A DNA stretch of 64,000 nt, taken from Gordonia jacobaea. Its GTDB lineage: Bacteria; Actinomycetota; Actinomycetes; Mycobacteriales; Mycobacteriaceae. The notes beneath the pieces were generated by a model. That model was given only the letters and a program-made list of their open reading frames with translations, searched no databases and was not told the DNA's origin. This document shows, piece after piece, positions 34,994-43,584 of the stretch. The stretch is taken from the NCBI RefSeq assembly GCF_001186365.1, contig NZ_LDTZ01000017.1:62001-126000 (forward strand), given 5' to 3'. The position numbers were made by a program, and so were the translations under genes. How positions within the stretch are numbered: position 1 is the first letter of the stretch; each line of letters begins with the position of its first letter.

Positions 34994-36340
34994 CTAGAAG
35001 GCCGTCAGGTACTGGTCGACCTCCCAGGGCGAGACGGCGGAGTGCCAGGCGAAGAACTCCTCGCGCTTGAGGTGCGAGAAGTACTGCGAGACGGTCTGTG
35101 AGTCGGCTGGCCACTCGTCGGGGATGGCGGCGTCGAGCGTGGCTGTGACAACCGTGTCGGCTTCGAGCGCTTCGACGGCGTGCAGCAGAGTGAGCGGCAA
35201 TGAGGAGATGTGCTTGGGGCAGGTGCCGAGCGCGCCGGGGTCGAGGCTGCGCTTGATGCCGTCGAGTCCCGCGCCGAGTGCGGCCGCGATGGCCAGGTAC
35301 GGGTTGGCCGAGCCGTCGCCGCCACGCAGTTCCACGCGCTGCTCGTCGGGGATGCGTACGTAGTGGGTTCGGTCATTGCCGCCGTAGGTGGGAACTCGCG
35401 GTGCCCACGAAGCGCCCGAGCGGGTTGCGGTGGCACCAGTCCGCTTGTAGGAGTTGACCGTTGGCGCCATCACAGCCTGCAGGGCTGGGGCGTGCTCGAG
35501 GATGCCACCGACGAATCCGTATGCCTGTGGTGAGAGGCCGAGGCCGCGCTCATCGTCGTCGGCTGCGTTCGGGAACACCGGGTTTCCTGCCGAGGTGAGT
35601 GAAAGGTGAAGGTGCAGACCGGAACCGGTGCGTTCGGCGAAGGGCTTGGGCATGAAGGTGGCGACCATGCCGCGCTCGGCCGCGAACGTGGAGAGCAGGT
35701 AGCGCAGCGTGATCACACGGTCGGCGGTGGTCAGCGCATCGGAGTAGGCGAAGTTCTGCTCGAACTGGCCGTTGCCGTCTTCGTGGTCGTTGGCGTAGTT
35801 ACTCCAGCCGAGCTGGTTCATCGCCGTGGAGACGGTGGTGAGGTGGTCGTACATGCGGGTGAGGCCGCGGACGTCGTAGCAGGGTCGGTCGGAGTCGTCG
35901 GCCGCGTCTGCGGTGATCAGCGAGCCGCTGGCGTCGCGCTTGAGCAGGAAGTACTCGACCTCTGCGCCGACCCAGGGCTCGAAGCCGGCGTCGGCGGTCT
36001 GCGCGATCAGGGACTTGAGGATGTTGCGAGGAGCGAACGGCCACGGCTTTCCCAGTACGTAGGGATCGCAGTGGACGATGGCCAGCCCCTCCTTGATGAA
36101 CGGGACCGGGAGGAACGACGAGACGTCGGGGATGGCCATCAGGTCAGGATCTTTGGGCTCCTGTCCGATCGCGCCGACGGCGTAACCGGCGAAACCGACT
36201 CCGTCGGTGGCCAGTTCGTCGACGGCCTCGACCGGGACGAGCTTGGCGCATGGCTTGCCACGCAGGTCGACGAACATGGCGAGGATGAACTTGGTGTTGC
36301 TGGCCTCGCACAGCTCGGCGAGGGTCTGGGTGTCAGTCAT
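34994..36340 (-). CDS. gmaS: glutamine-synthetase-like gamma-glutamylmethylamide synthetase (GmaS/type III GS)
   Basis: A 448-residue glutamine-synthetase-family enzyme. The N-terminal beta-grasp (FILAMFVDLRGKPCAKLVPV) and catalytic domain are present: ExE in VGAEVEYFLL, NHEDGNGQFEQNF, the glutamate-binding GSGLHLHLSL, NSYKRTG, and YVRIPDEQRVELRGGDGSANPYL. The length and the VRIPD/ERRGGDGSANPY ending fit the type III / GlnT-GmaS group that joins glutamate to amines such as methylamine. Together with Mgs subunits, the transporter and the N-demethylases, methylamine is the likely amine. GGAG lies five bases before ATG 36340. Glutamine or ethylamine/polyamine activity cannot be ruled out. Confidence 0.83.
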   Translation of the reverse strand: MTDTQTLAELCEASNTKFILAMFVDLRGKPCAKLVPVEAVDELATDGVGFAGYAVGAIGQEPKDPDLMAIPDVSSFLPVPFIKEGLAIVHCDPYVLGKPWPFAPRNILKSLIAQTADAGFEPWVGAEVEYFLLKRDASGSLITADAADDSDRPCYDVRGLTRMYDHLTTVSTAMNQLGWSNYANDHEDGNGQFEQNFAYSDALTTADRVITLRYLLSTFAAERGMVATFMPKPFAERTGSGLHLHLSLTSAGNPVFPNAADDDERGLGLSPQAYGFVGGILEHAPALQAVMAPTVNSYKRTGATATRSGASWAPRVPTYGGNDRTHYVRIPDEQRVELRGGDGSANPYLAIAAALGAGLDGIKRSLDPGALGTCPKHISSLPLTLLHAVEALEADTVVTATLDAAIPDEWPADSQTVSQYFSHLKREEFFAWHSAVSPWEVDQYLTAF

Positions 36341-36377
36341 GGTTGCTCCGGGAGTTCGGGTGGGAGTGAATCCAGTA

Positions 36378-36416
36378 TGTCTACTCGTATGAACCTTTGT
36401 CTAGTCCTAGTAGACA
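36378..36416 (-). promoter_or_regulatory. candidate promoter/operator upstream of gmaS
   Basis: Upstream of ATG 36340 the gene-sense strand contains TTCATACGAGTAGACA (reverse of 36378-36393) that matches the motif upstream of the demethylase operon at 44125-44142 (TTCATATCAGTAGACA), plus an inverted repeat TGTCTA...TAGACA at 36398-36416. A TAGACA and CATACT pair about 18 bp apart could form a promoter. Shared regulation is inferred from the match. Confidence 0.5.
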
Positions 36417-36472
36417 CTTGAGGTATTGCGGTTACGTTAAGCCCGCGTGAGGTCGTGGTATCGGGATGGCCG

Positions 36473-36577
36473 GTGCACGCTCGGCGGGAGGGAGCGCCCA
36501 GTCGGCAGGATGTTGCGCCCGGTGGACGGGAGGAAGCGCCCAGTCGGCTGAGAATGACGCCTGGTCGGCGGGCATGG
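36473..36577. repeat. 21-bp tandem repeat, five degenerate units
   Basis: Units of exactly 21 bp beginning GCGCCCAGTCGGC lie in the gap between gmaS and amt. Starts are near 36473, 36494, 36515, 36536 and 36557. The same unit forms a seven-copy array at 45184-45330. Each is a multiple of two helical turns and, if translated, of seven codons. No gene is seen here. Confidence 0.8.
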
Positions 36578-36592
36578 GCCCGTCTGGACGCG

Positions 36593-36636
36593 GAACGCCC
36601 GTGAGTTGGCGGGTCGTTCCGCACTCACGGGCGTTC
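36593..36636. terminator. 14-bp stem hairpin after amt
   Basis: Perfect inverted repeat GAACGCCCGTGAGT / ACTCACGGGCGTTC with a 16-base loop lies 18 bp downstream of the ammonium transporter stop on the minus strand. It probably ends or stabilises the upstream (dmm-amt) transcript, making gmaS start a second unit. No U-run. Confidence 0.65.
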
Positions 36637-36653
36637 TCACGGTCGAGGATTGC

Positions 36654-38033
36654 TCAGGATGACGTTGCTGTCGTGGCTCCCGCCGGTTGGGTAGTTGTGG
36701 CAGTGGGTATTTCGTGCTCGAGGTTCTCGGCAGCCCGCTCGGGGTGAAGACCGGAGAAGCCACCCGGCGCGTGTCCGACGCCTGCTGCGGGGATCTCGTA
36801 GGCGGTCTCGGCGTGGATGGTGGAGTCCAGGCCAAGGGTCTCGGTCTCGGCGTCGACGCGCAGGCCAATCGTCTTGTCGATCGCCTTCGCGATGAGCCAG
36901 GTCATCACGAACGAGAACGTGCAGGTGATCACGATGCCCGCGAGTTCGCGCCAGAGGAGACCGAAGTCGCCGCCGAACAGGATGCCCGTCAGACCTGCGG
37001 GTGCGGCGGACGCTGCGAAGAGCACGATGCAGAACGTTCCGACGATGCCGCCGATGCCGTGGACGATGAAGGCGTCGAGGCTGTCGTCGACCTTGAAGCG
37101 CGACTTGATGCTCATCAGGAATGCGACGACGCCTGCCGCGAGCAGTCCCACGCAGAGTGCACCAATCGAATTGACCGCATTGGCCGACGGAGTGATGCCG
37201 ACGAGGCCGGCGATCGCGCCGGTGATGACGCCCAACGATGTCACGTGGCCTTCACGAATCTTCTCGATGATGGCGAAGCCGATCATGCCAGCGCTACCGG
37301 CCAGCAGCGTGTTGAGGATGACGAACTGGGTCAAGAAGGTCGCGCCCAGGGCACAGCTGCCGTTGAAACCGAACCAGCCGAACCACAGGATGCCGCCACC
37401 GAGAAGAACCATCGGCACGTTGTGTGGGCGCTCCATGCGCTTGCGGCGCGCGCCGAGCACAAATGCGAGCGCAAGAGCTGCGACACCCGCATTCATGTGC
37501 ACCGCGGTGCCGCCCGCGAAATCGTGGATGCCGATCTTGTTCAGCAGGAAGCCGCCCTTGGCGTCGTCGGTGTCTGCGCTGAATACCCAGTGGGCGACCG
37601 GGAAGTAGACGAGCGTCAACCAGATGGGAACAAAGACCAGCCACGCCGAGAACTTCATACGACCGGCCGCGCCACTGGCCACGATCGCCACGGTGATCGC
37701 CGCGAACAGGATGAACCACGCTGCGTAATAGAGAACTTGGGTTCCCCCGGAGCCGTCATCGGTCTGGAAGTTCAGGAGCCCGATGTAGTCGGCTGGATTG
37801 CCGATCAGCCCCCATCCGTTGACCGAAGGGCCCGAAACCAGTCCATACCCGTACACGACGTAGAGCACGCTGGTGATGCCGAGGGTGATCAGCACCATCG
37901 TCATCATGTTGAGCACATTGCGCGACCCGAGCATGCCTCCGTAATAGAAGGCGAGCCCGGGAAACATGAGCAGAACGAACACGAATGCGGCAAGCATCCA
38001 CGACAGATCCGCATGGGCGGCAAGTTGTTCCAT
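36654..38033 (-). CDS. amt: ammonium/methylammonium transporter (Amt family)
   Basis: A 459-residue integral membrane channel with about eleven helices. The family signatures FPGLAFYYGGMLGSRNVLNM, FAGGTAVHMNAGVAALALAF and the C-terminal half (VSIGALCVGLLAAGVVAFLM, VHGIGGIVGTF with the twin-His region) are present. The cytoplasmic C-terminal tail is long and variable (ETETLGLDSTIHAETAYEIP onwards). Given its place between the N-demethylase and gmaS, it may import methylammonium as well as ammonium. GAGG lies nine bases before ATG 38033. It is terminated by a hairpin at 36593-36636. Confidence 0.9.
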   Translation of the reverse strand: MEQLAAHADLSWMLAAFVFVLLMFPGLAFYYGGMLGSRNVLNMMTMVLITLGITSVLYVVYGYGLVSGPSVNGWGLIGNPADYIGLLNFQTDDGSGGTQVLYYAAWFILFAAITVAIVASGAAGRMKFSAWLVFVPIWLTLVYFPVAHWVFSADTDDAKGGFLLNKIGIHDFAGGTAVHMNAGVAALALAFVLGARRKRMERPHNVPMVLLGGGILWFGWFGFNGSCALGATFLTQFVILNTLLAGSAGMIGFAIIEKIREGHVTSLGVITGAIAGLVGITPSANAVNSIGALCVGLLAAGVVAFLMSIKSRFKVDDSLDAFIVHGIGGIVGTFCIVLFAASAAPAGLTGILFGGDFGLLWRELAGIVITCTFSFVMTWLIAKAIDKTIGLRVDAETETLGLDSTIHAETAYEIPAAGVGHAPGGFSGLHPERAAENLEHEIPTATTTQPAGATTATSS

Positions 38034-38050
38034 GGAAGGTCCTCGGGTTG

Positions 38051-38202
38051 GGTGATCTCGACAAGCTCGATCAGCGAAGGGTTGGGTCGATCAGCGGGTT
38101 AGTGATCTCGACAAGCTCGATCAGCGGTGGTGGGTCGATCAGCGGTGGTGGGTCGAAGAGCGGAGGGTGGGTCGATCAGCGAAGGGTGGGGCGATCAGCG
38201 GG
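38051..38202. repeat. intergenic hairpin-repeat cluster D (A/T variant)
   Basis: Copies of TCTCGACAAGCTCGATC, followed by many GGGTCGATCAGCGG half units, fill the space between the second heme subunit gene and amt. The A-T stem variant is used. Confidence 0.85.
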
Positions 38203-39249
38203 TTAGGCGGGTTGGCGGAGATATGCGACGACGTCGTCGCGGTAGTCGAGGAAGCCCTTGTACGCGGCGATGCGCTCGTCGAGGGTCTCGATGACGGTGG
38301 CCAGCTGGGCCGACCACTCGGGGATACGTCGCACATCGTCGAGCGACGCCATGAACGTTCGAATATTGAAAGTGACGGCTCCCGACATCGGGAGTCGAAT
38401 GAAGTGCTCGAGCTCGATGCGCAAGCGGGCCGAACCGAAGTTCTTGTCCCGTACCATAGCCGGGATGTCGCGCCCCCACTCGGGAAGCTCTTCGAGGCTG
38501 ACGTCGAGCTTGTGCGAGTCCGACGCCGAGAGGGTCCAATTCACGCGGCGGTAGACCTGATCGGCGGGCAGCCTACGCAGGAACTGCTCGGCCCTAGCGA
38601 CGATGCCATCGCGGATCAAACCTGGTACAGGAGAATGTATTTCGTACATATCCATGCCGACGTCGAACGACACCGACCAGGCTGCGGCGAAGGTCACCAC
38701 ACCGGCGTCGAAGTACAGGCGGCCGTCGCGTTCGACGACGAGCAGAAGATCGTCGGGGACCTCACGCGCGAGGAAGTCCATCGGTCCGTTGGGCAGTGTT
38801 GAGGTGTCGCCGAGGGTGAACCCGGCGTCGGTGCCGAGAAGGTCGTTGCGCCAATGGAATCGGCCGGAGCCCAGTTCATCGAGGTGCATGAATTGCGGGT
38901 AGGCGAGCGCGAGGTCGCGTAGGTAGTACAGCAGCAGATCCCAGCACGCGATCTCCATGCCGGGTCGGATACGCACGCGAGACGGATCGGCGTCGAGTAT
39001 TCGCCTGCGCTCAGCCATGATCGAGGCGTACTCGGCTCCGCCCAAGTCGACGAGGTTGCGGCCCCACTCCCCTCCGCGTGTTCGACGCGGGGTACGGGCC
39101 GGCTCGACGTTGACGGAGTAGTTGAACTCCTCGAGCTCGTCGGGGAACGGCCACGGGATGTTCGACAGGTGGTCGACGGGTTGCGCGAGAAAGTCGGCCG
39201 CCGCGCCGGTAGGCGCGTGGGCTGGCGACTGGTCTGCGGTGAGTGTCAT
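38203..39249 (-). CDS. heme-dependent oxidative N-demethylase heme subunit, copy 2 (DUF3445/HODM-like)
   Basis: A 348-residue protein of the DUF3445 family, the PAS-like heme subunit of the oxidative N-demethylase that removes a methyl group from dimethylamine as formaldehyde (HODM, or Dmm monooxygenase heme subunit). Recognised stretches are RRRILDADPSRVRIRPGMEI, MHLDELGSGRFHWRNDLLGT, PDDLLLVVERDGRLYFDAGV and SFDVGMDMYEIHSPVPGL, all paralleled in copy 1. It ends after AAYKGFLDYRDDVVAYLR. GAGGTG lies five bases before ATG 39249. It lacks the DmmA-like C-terminal domain found on copy 1, which is the next-but-one gene upstream. Confidence 0.85.
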   Translation of the reverse strand: MTLTADQSPAHAPTGAAADFLAQPVDHLSNIPWPFPDELEEFNYSVNVEPARTPRRTRGGEWGRNLVDLGGAEYASIMAERRRILDADPSRVRIRPGMEIACWDLLLYYLRDLALAYPQFMHLDELGSGRFHWRNDLLGTDAGFTLGDTSTLPNGPMDFLAREVPDDLLLVVERDGRLYFDAGVVTFAAAWSVSFDVGMDMYEIHSPVPGLIRDGIVARAEQFLRRLPADQVYRRVNWTLSASDSHKLDVSLEELPEWGRDIPAMVRDKNFGSARLRIELEHFIRLPMSGAVTFNIRTFMASLDDVRRIPEWSAQLATVIETLDERIAAYKGFLDYRDDVVAYLRQPA

Positions 39250-39284
39250 GTGGTCACCTCGAAATCGGTTGGGCGGGTTGGGCT

Positions 39285-39411
39285 GGTGATCTCGACAAGC
39301 TCGATCAGCGGTGGGGGTAGCTCGGTCGGCGGGTGGGTGATCTCGACAAGCTCGATCAGCGGTAGGGGGCTCGGTCGGTGGGGGGGCTCGGTCGGTGGGG
39401 GCTCGATCAGG
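39285..39411. repeat. intergenic hairpin-repeat cluster E (A/T variant)
   Basis: Two full copies of TCTCGACAAGCTCGATC and several GCTCGGTCGG half copies lie between reductase 2 and heme subunit 2. The stop codon of the reductase (TGA, 39407-39409) is supplied by a terminal repeat half unit. Confidence 0.85.
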
Positions 39412-40405
39412 TAGGCGATGTGGGGGCGACGTCGAGGACCAAATCGCCTGCACCGCGTGAGACGCAGCAGAGCATTGCGTCGCCGGTTGCCTTCTCCTCG
39501 TCGGACAGTACATAGTCGCGGTGCGTTATCTGACCGGCGCGCACGGGGATTCGGCATTCGCCGCAGACCCCCTGTCGGCACATGTTGCTGACGTCGACAC
39601 CGTTGTCGAGGAGTCGTTCGAGCAGGGAGACCCCGGGCGGCACGTCGATCGCAGTGCCGTCGGCCAGGCTCACCGAGAAGGGATCGCCGGGGTCTTGCTC
39701 AGGTGCGGTGAATCGCTCCAGATGGACTCGCGCCGCCGGCCAGCCTGCCGAGGAGGCCAGCCGCGTGTAGGTGTCAAGCAACGGCGCGGGTCCGCAAGCG
39801 TAGGCGTGAGTGCCAAGCGGTTGGGCAGCAAGACGTTCGGCGAGGACTGCGACCGTCTCTTCGACACTGGTCGCCTCGTAGAGGGTGACGTCGGGGTGGT
39901 CGGCGAGCGCCCGCAGGTCGTCGAGATGTGCGCCCTGCCCCGGCCGGTAGGAGTAGACAACCTCCACAGGCAGACCCTCTCGTGCTGCGGCACGTGCGTG
40001 CGAGAGGATCGGTGTGATGCCGATGCCGCCGGCGACGAGCAGCGCACGATGTTGGTCGAGGACGGGCGCGAACATCGGTCGCGGACCTTCGATTTCGATC
40101 AGTTCACCCTCGACGAGGTTGGTGTGCAGCCACTGCGATCCTCCCCCGGTGTCCTTGCGCAACACGGAGATCCCGTACGAGTCGGGATACATTCCGTCGT
40201 CGACGAGCGAGTAGGCGTTACGTGTCGCACCCGCTTGCACAATGAGGTGGCTGCCGGGTTGGTACGGGGTCAGTGTGCCGTCGATAGGCACGAACCGGAA
40301 GTGCGTGATGGCGTCGGTGAGAGGTCGGACCTCGACGACTCGCATCGTGCGGGTTCCGGTCTGATAGCCGTCGTGTAGGTGTGCGGGTGCCGCCGTGATC
40401 GTCAT
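39407..40405 (-). CDS. ferredoxin reductase, copy 2 (PDR/VanB-type, N-demethylase partner)
   Basis: A 332-residue electron-transfer flavoprotein: FAD/FMN barrel (RNAYSLVDDGMYPDSYGISV), NAD(P) domain (LLVAGGIGITPILSHARAAA, THAYACGPAPLLDTY) and C-terminal plant-type [2Fe-2S] domain with CRQGVCGEC (C276, C281, C284) and a last Cys near 313. It would pass electrons from NAD(P)H to the heme demethylase. ATG 40405 overlaps the fused heme-subunit stop by ATGA, with GGAGG seven bases before. It is the homologue of the reductase at 41997-42998. Confidence 0.87.
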   Translation of the reverse strand: MTITAAPAHLHDGYQTGTRTMRVVEVRPLTDAITHFRFVPIDGTLTPYQPGSHLIVQAGATRNAYSLVDDGMYPDSYGISVLRKDTGGGSQWLHTNLVEGELIEIEGPRPMFAPVLDQHRALLVAGGIGITPILSHARAAAREGLPVEVVYSYRPGQGAHLDDLRALADHPDVTLYEATSVEETVAVLAERLAAQPLGTHAYACGPAPLLDTYTRLASSAGWPAARVHLERFTAPEQDPGDPFSVSLADGTAIDVPPGVSLLERLLDNGVDVSNMCRQGVCGECRIPVRAGQITHRDYVLSDEEKATGDAMLCCVSRGAGDLVLDVAPTSPT

Positions 40406-42000
40406 GACGGTGCCTCCAGGTCCCTGGCGTCGACGGCCGAGGCAAGGAAGCTGCCGCGGGACGCCGAGTGGTGCTCGTGGATCTCCAGACGTCGTGCGCA
40501 ACCCGGACATTCGACGACGCCGCCCGGTGCGCCGACCCCACGGAATGTGCCCCGGCAATGCGCGCAGTACACCGGAAGATCAGTGGTGTCGGTGACGAAC
40601 GCCGAGAGTTCGTCGGCGATCGCACCTGACTCGCGTGCGAGTGCAAGTGCGGTCAGTACGTCGTACTGGCCGCCGGTCACGAGAATCCGTGCGCCCGTGT
40701 GGGTTGCGGCCAGGGCGTCGACCAAGGTGGTTCGGTCGTCGTCGTGTGTCAGCGAATCGAGCACGAGCAGGCGTGTCGGGCCGATGCTCTCGGCGGTGCG
40801 CACCCAGGCGCGTGCGGTGTGGGCGGTCTCGTCGGCCGCGCCCGCCGCGACGATGAGGAATTCCGATCCCGCGGCGTCGACCTCTGGCGGTCGCGACGGC
40901 CAGTCGGGCAGGCCGTGAGCGGGTTCCGTCGCGACGCTATGCGCGCTGTCGAGTTCTGTTGTGGACGTGATGTTGTCGTCGGCGGAGGGCTGCGGTACTG
41001 CGTGCGCGCGGAGCCACTCCGACGCTCGTGTGCGGTACTTGATGATGCCCTTGTAGTCGGCCATGTCGTCGGGAAGCTCCGCGAAGACCTCCGCAGCGCG
41101 AACCCGCCACGGTTCGACGGTTGCCAATGCCTCCAGGGGCAACAGGTAGGTGCGGATCACGAACATGATCGCGCCGGAGTCGGGAAGGCGAATGAGGTGT
41201 TGGACCTCGACGCGCAGGTGCACGAGACGTCCGAACTCGGCGTCGTCGACATGTTGGATCATTTCCCGATCCGGGCCCCACTCGGGGTAGCGCTCCGTGG
41301 AGACGTCGAGGCGACGTCCGATGGTCATAGTCCAATTGGTGCGGCGGTACGGTTCGTGCGGTTGCAGGCGCTTGAGGAACTCGTGTGCACGCGTGATGAC
41401 ACCCATCTTGCGTACCCGCGGAACCGGGCCATGAATCTCGAGGAAGCTCATTCCGACGTCGAATCCGAAGCTCCAGTCGGCGGCGAAGGTGATGACGCCC
41501 GCATCGACGAAGAGTTGGTCATCACGCTGGTCGAGAAGGGCGATGTCTTCTTGTACCTGAGTCGAGAGGTAGTGCAGCGGGTCGTCGCCGAGGCTTGCCT
41601 CGTCGCCGTAGCGGAAGGTGCGCTCGTCGGCGAGAAGGTCGTTGCACCAATGCCATTCGTCGTCTCCGAGCGAGGTGAGGTGCATGGTGTCGGGGTAGGC
41701 GTGTGCGAGTTCACGCAGCATGGTCATGAGCGCGTCCCAGGCGGCAGGTCGCATGTGCGGTAGGACTGCTCGTCGCGTCGGGTCGGCGTCGAGGACTGCA
41801 GCGCGTTCAGCGAGTTCGCTGTGGTACTCGGAGTCGATCACGGCTACCGAGTCTCCCCACTGGCCGGCTGGTGTGATCACCTGTTGGTTCGCGGGTTCGA
41901 CGTTCGTGCTGTACCGATAGATGTCGTCGACGAAGGGAAATGGGAAGGCCGAGACCAGGTCTGGGGTCGTCATCTGTCGTCGGACCGGGGCCGTTGTCAC
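40402..42000 (-). CDS. heme N-demethylase subunit fused to DmmA-like domain
   Basis: A 532-residue fusion. Residues 18-332 are a DUF3445/HODM-type heme subunit (YHSELAERAAVLDADPTRRA, TMHLTSLGDDEWHWCNDLLA, LFVDAGVITFAADWSFGFDV, MSFLEIHGPVPR). A linker (about 333-372) leads to a DmmA-like domain (373-532) whose zinc-ribbon cysteines C479, C482, C498, C501 have the same CxxC-x15-CxxC spacing as the free DmmA-like protein at 42995. No GTG/ATG start is visible at the boundary, so a true fusion. The gene layout (A1, B1, C1::A2, B2, C2) points to a duplicated A-B-C operon joined at the C1/A2 junction. GTG 42000 overlaps reductase 1 by GTGA behind GGAGG; ATG 41973 is the alternative. Confidence 0.87.
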   Translation of the reverse strand: MTTAPVRRQMTTPDLVSAFPFPFVDDIYRYSTNVEPANQQVITPAGQWGDSVAVIDSEYHSELAERAAVLDADPTRRAVLPHMRPAAWDALMTMLRELAHAYPDTMHLTSLGDDEWHWCNDLLADERTFRYGDEASLGDDPLHYLSTQVQEDIALLDQRDDQLFVDAGVITFAADWSFGFDVGMSFLEIHGPVPRVRKMGVITRAHEFLKRLQPHEPYRRTNWTMTIGRRLDVSTERYPEWGPDREMIQHVDDAEFGRLVHLRVEVQHLIRLPDSGAIMFVIRTYLLPLEALATVEPWRVRAAEVFAELPDDMADYKGIIKYRTRASEWLRAHAVPQPSADDNITSTTELDSAHSVATEPAHGLPDWPSRPPEVDAAGSEFLIVAAGAADETAHTARAWVRTAESIGPTRLLVLDSLTHDDDRTTLVDALAATHTGARILVTGGQYDVLTALALARESGAIADELSAFVTDTTDLPVYCAHCRGTFRGVGAPGGVVECPGCARRLEIHEHHSASRGSFLASAVDARDLEAPS

Positions 42001-42998
42001 AGCGGTACCTCCAGGGTGCATCCGTCGCCTGCGCGCGAGACACAGGGCATGATCGCGGTGCGCGACTTCTTTTCGTCGTCGGTGAGGAACAGGTCGCGAT
42101 GGATGGGTTCGTCTCCGCCGCACAGGTCGATACGGCATTCGCCGCACACGCCCTGTCGGCAGAGGTTCGGGACGGCGATGTCGTTTGCCTCGAGGGCCTC
42201 GAGAAGGCTCGTCCCCGACGGAACGTCGAGAGTTCGGTCGCTGCGAGTGAGCCTGACCCGGAAGGGATCTCCCGCATCCAACGCATCGATACCGAAGCGC
42301 TCGGAATGCAGCCGCGACGACGGCCACCCCGCGGCGGTAGCGGAGTCGAGGACATGATCGATGAAGCCGGCGGGACCGCAGACGTAGAGGTGCGTCCCCA
42401 CCGGCTGTTCTTCGAGTGTCGCGGCGAGCCTCGTCGAGAACTCGGCGCGTGTTGTGAAGAGTTCCGCTCCCGATCCGGCAAGCCGGGAAACATCGTCGAC
42501 GTGGGCGGCATAGCCGGGCCGAAATGCGTAGAGTACCTGCACGTTCCGCTGCCACCTCGCTGCAGCGCGAAGGTGCGACACGATAGGTGTCACCCCGATA
42601 CCGCCTGCGACGAGGAGGTGCTTTGCGGCGCGGGCTGCGGGCGCGAATGCGCTTCGGGGAGGTCGGACTTCGAGTTGATCACCCTCGGCGAGTTCGTCGT
42701 GCAGCCATCGCGAACCGCCGTTTCCCTCTTCGACGCGGAGCACCGAGATTGTGTATTCGGTGGGATTCGCACCGTCGGAGACGAGGCTGTAGGCGTTGGA
42801 ATGTCTCCCCGCCGCGACGACGAGGTGACTCCCGGGAACAAATCCGGGCAGTGCTGAGCCGTCCGGGTATGCCAGCGTGATCGTTCGTATCCCGTTGGCG
42901 CTGTTGATGATCGACGTCACCGTCAACGTCAACGTGGTCGGCGGTGTCACTGTCTGTGGCGTCGCGGGCGCGGCGTCGGCATCCGCAAGTGCTGTCAT
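41997..42998 (-). CDS. ferredoxin reductase, copy 1 (PDR/VanB-type, N-demethylase partner)
   Basis: A 333-residue reductase with FMN/FAD barrel (HSNAYSLVSDGANPTEYTIS), NAD(P)-binding (LLVAGGIGVTPIVSHLRAAA, THLYVCGPAGFIDHVLDSA) and a C-terminal [2Fe-2S] domain, Cys 280, 285, 288 and 319 in CRQGVCGECR ... MPCVSRA. It is homologous over its length to the reductase at 39407-40405. It overlaps DmmA-like 1 by ATGA and the fused heme subunit by GTGA, so the three are translationally coupled. Predicted electron donor for the oxidative demethylase, in the cytoplasm. Confidence 0.88.
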   Translation of the reverse strand: MTALADADAAPATPQTVTPPTTLTLTVTSIINSANGIRTITLAYPDGSALPGFVPGSHLVVAAGRHSNAYSLVSDGANPTEYTISVLRVEEGNGGSRWLHDELAEGDQLEVRPPRSAFAPAARAAKHLLVAGGIGVTPIVSHLRAAARWQRNVQVLYAFRPGYAAHVDDVSRLAGSGAELFTTRAEFSTRLAATLEEQPVGTHLYVCGPAGFIDHVLDSATAAGWPSSRLHSERFGIDALDAGDPFRVRLTRSDRTLDVPSGTSLLEALEANDIAVPNLCRQGVCGECRIDLCGGDEPIHRDLFLTDDEKKSRTAIMPCVSRAGDGCTLEVPL

Positions 42999-43579
42999 CG
43001 CGGGACTCCTGGGGATTCGGCGGTCTCGGCGTCGACCATGAAGCCGAGGAAGGCGCCGGTGCGTCGTGAAACGTGGTAGTAGACGAGGAGGTCGCGGTCA
43101 CAGCCGTCGCACGAGATCACGTCGTCGATGGCCGCGATGGTGCGAGTTGTGGTGCGACAGTGCGAGCAGAAGATGTCGACTGGGCCAGAACCGACGGGGA
43201 CAACGCTGATCTCGTCGTCTTCGAGTCCAGCGTCGATCGCGGTGGCGCGCAACCGCAGGCACGTGCCTGTGGGTCCCGCTATCACGACGCGGACACCAAC
43301 AGTGCTGTCGCGCAGTGTTTCTCGGAGCTGGCCCGCGAGGGTGTCAGCTTGATCACCGAGGAGCACGGAACGTCGGATTTCAGGAGACAGCACCTGTGCC
43401 CATGCGCGCACCAGGTCGATGGCCGACGGCGCGCCGGCCATGGGCTGCGCAGCGGGATCGCCCACACCGATGAGCACGTACTCCCGGCCGGTGGCGTCGG
43501 GAAGGTCGGTGCTCGGCGGCGGGGTCACATCCTGCGTGCGCGCCCAGGCCGGAACGCTCGAGTATGCGAGCTGCGACAT
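42995..43579 (-). CDS. dimethylamine monooxygenase subunit DmmA-like
   Basis: A 194-residue protein resembling the DmmA-like subunit of dimethylamine monooxygenase. The N-terminal half is an alpha/beta fold (REYVLIGVGDPAA ... IRRSVLLGDQADTLAGQLRE) and the C-terminus a zinc-ribbon (C138, C141, C157, C160; CSHCRTTTRT and CDGCDRDLLVYYHVS). The same domain is fused to the heme subunit 0.6 kb further down. ATG 43579 sits 5 bp after the cupin stop; the downstream reductase overlaps by ATGA. It would assemble with the heme and reductase proteins in the cytoplasm. Confidence 0.82.
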   Translation of the reverse strand: MSQLAYSSVPAWARTQDVTPPPSTDLPDATGREYVLIGVGDPAAQPMAGAPSAIDLVRAWAQVLSPEIRRSVLLGDQADTLAGQLRETLRDSTVGVRVVIAGPTGTCLRLRATAIDAGLEDDEISVVPVGSGPVDIFCSHCRTTTRTIAAIDDVISCDGCDRDLLVYYHVSRRTGAFLGFMVDAETAESPGVPR

Positions 43580-43584
43580 CGGAT

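Noticed and set aside
36687..38102. 471-codon plus-strand frame opposite the ammonium transporter
   Set aside because: Highly charged low-complexity product mirroring Amt codons; Amt is certain.
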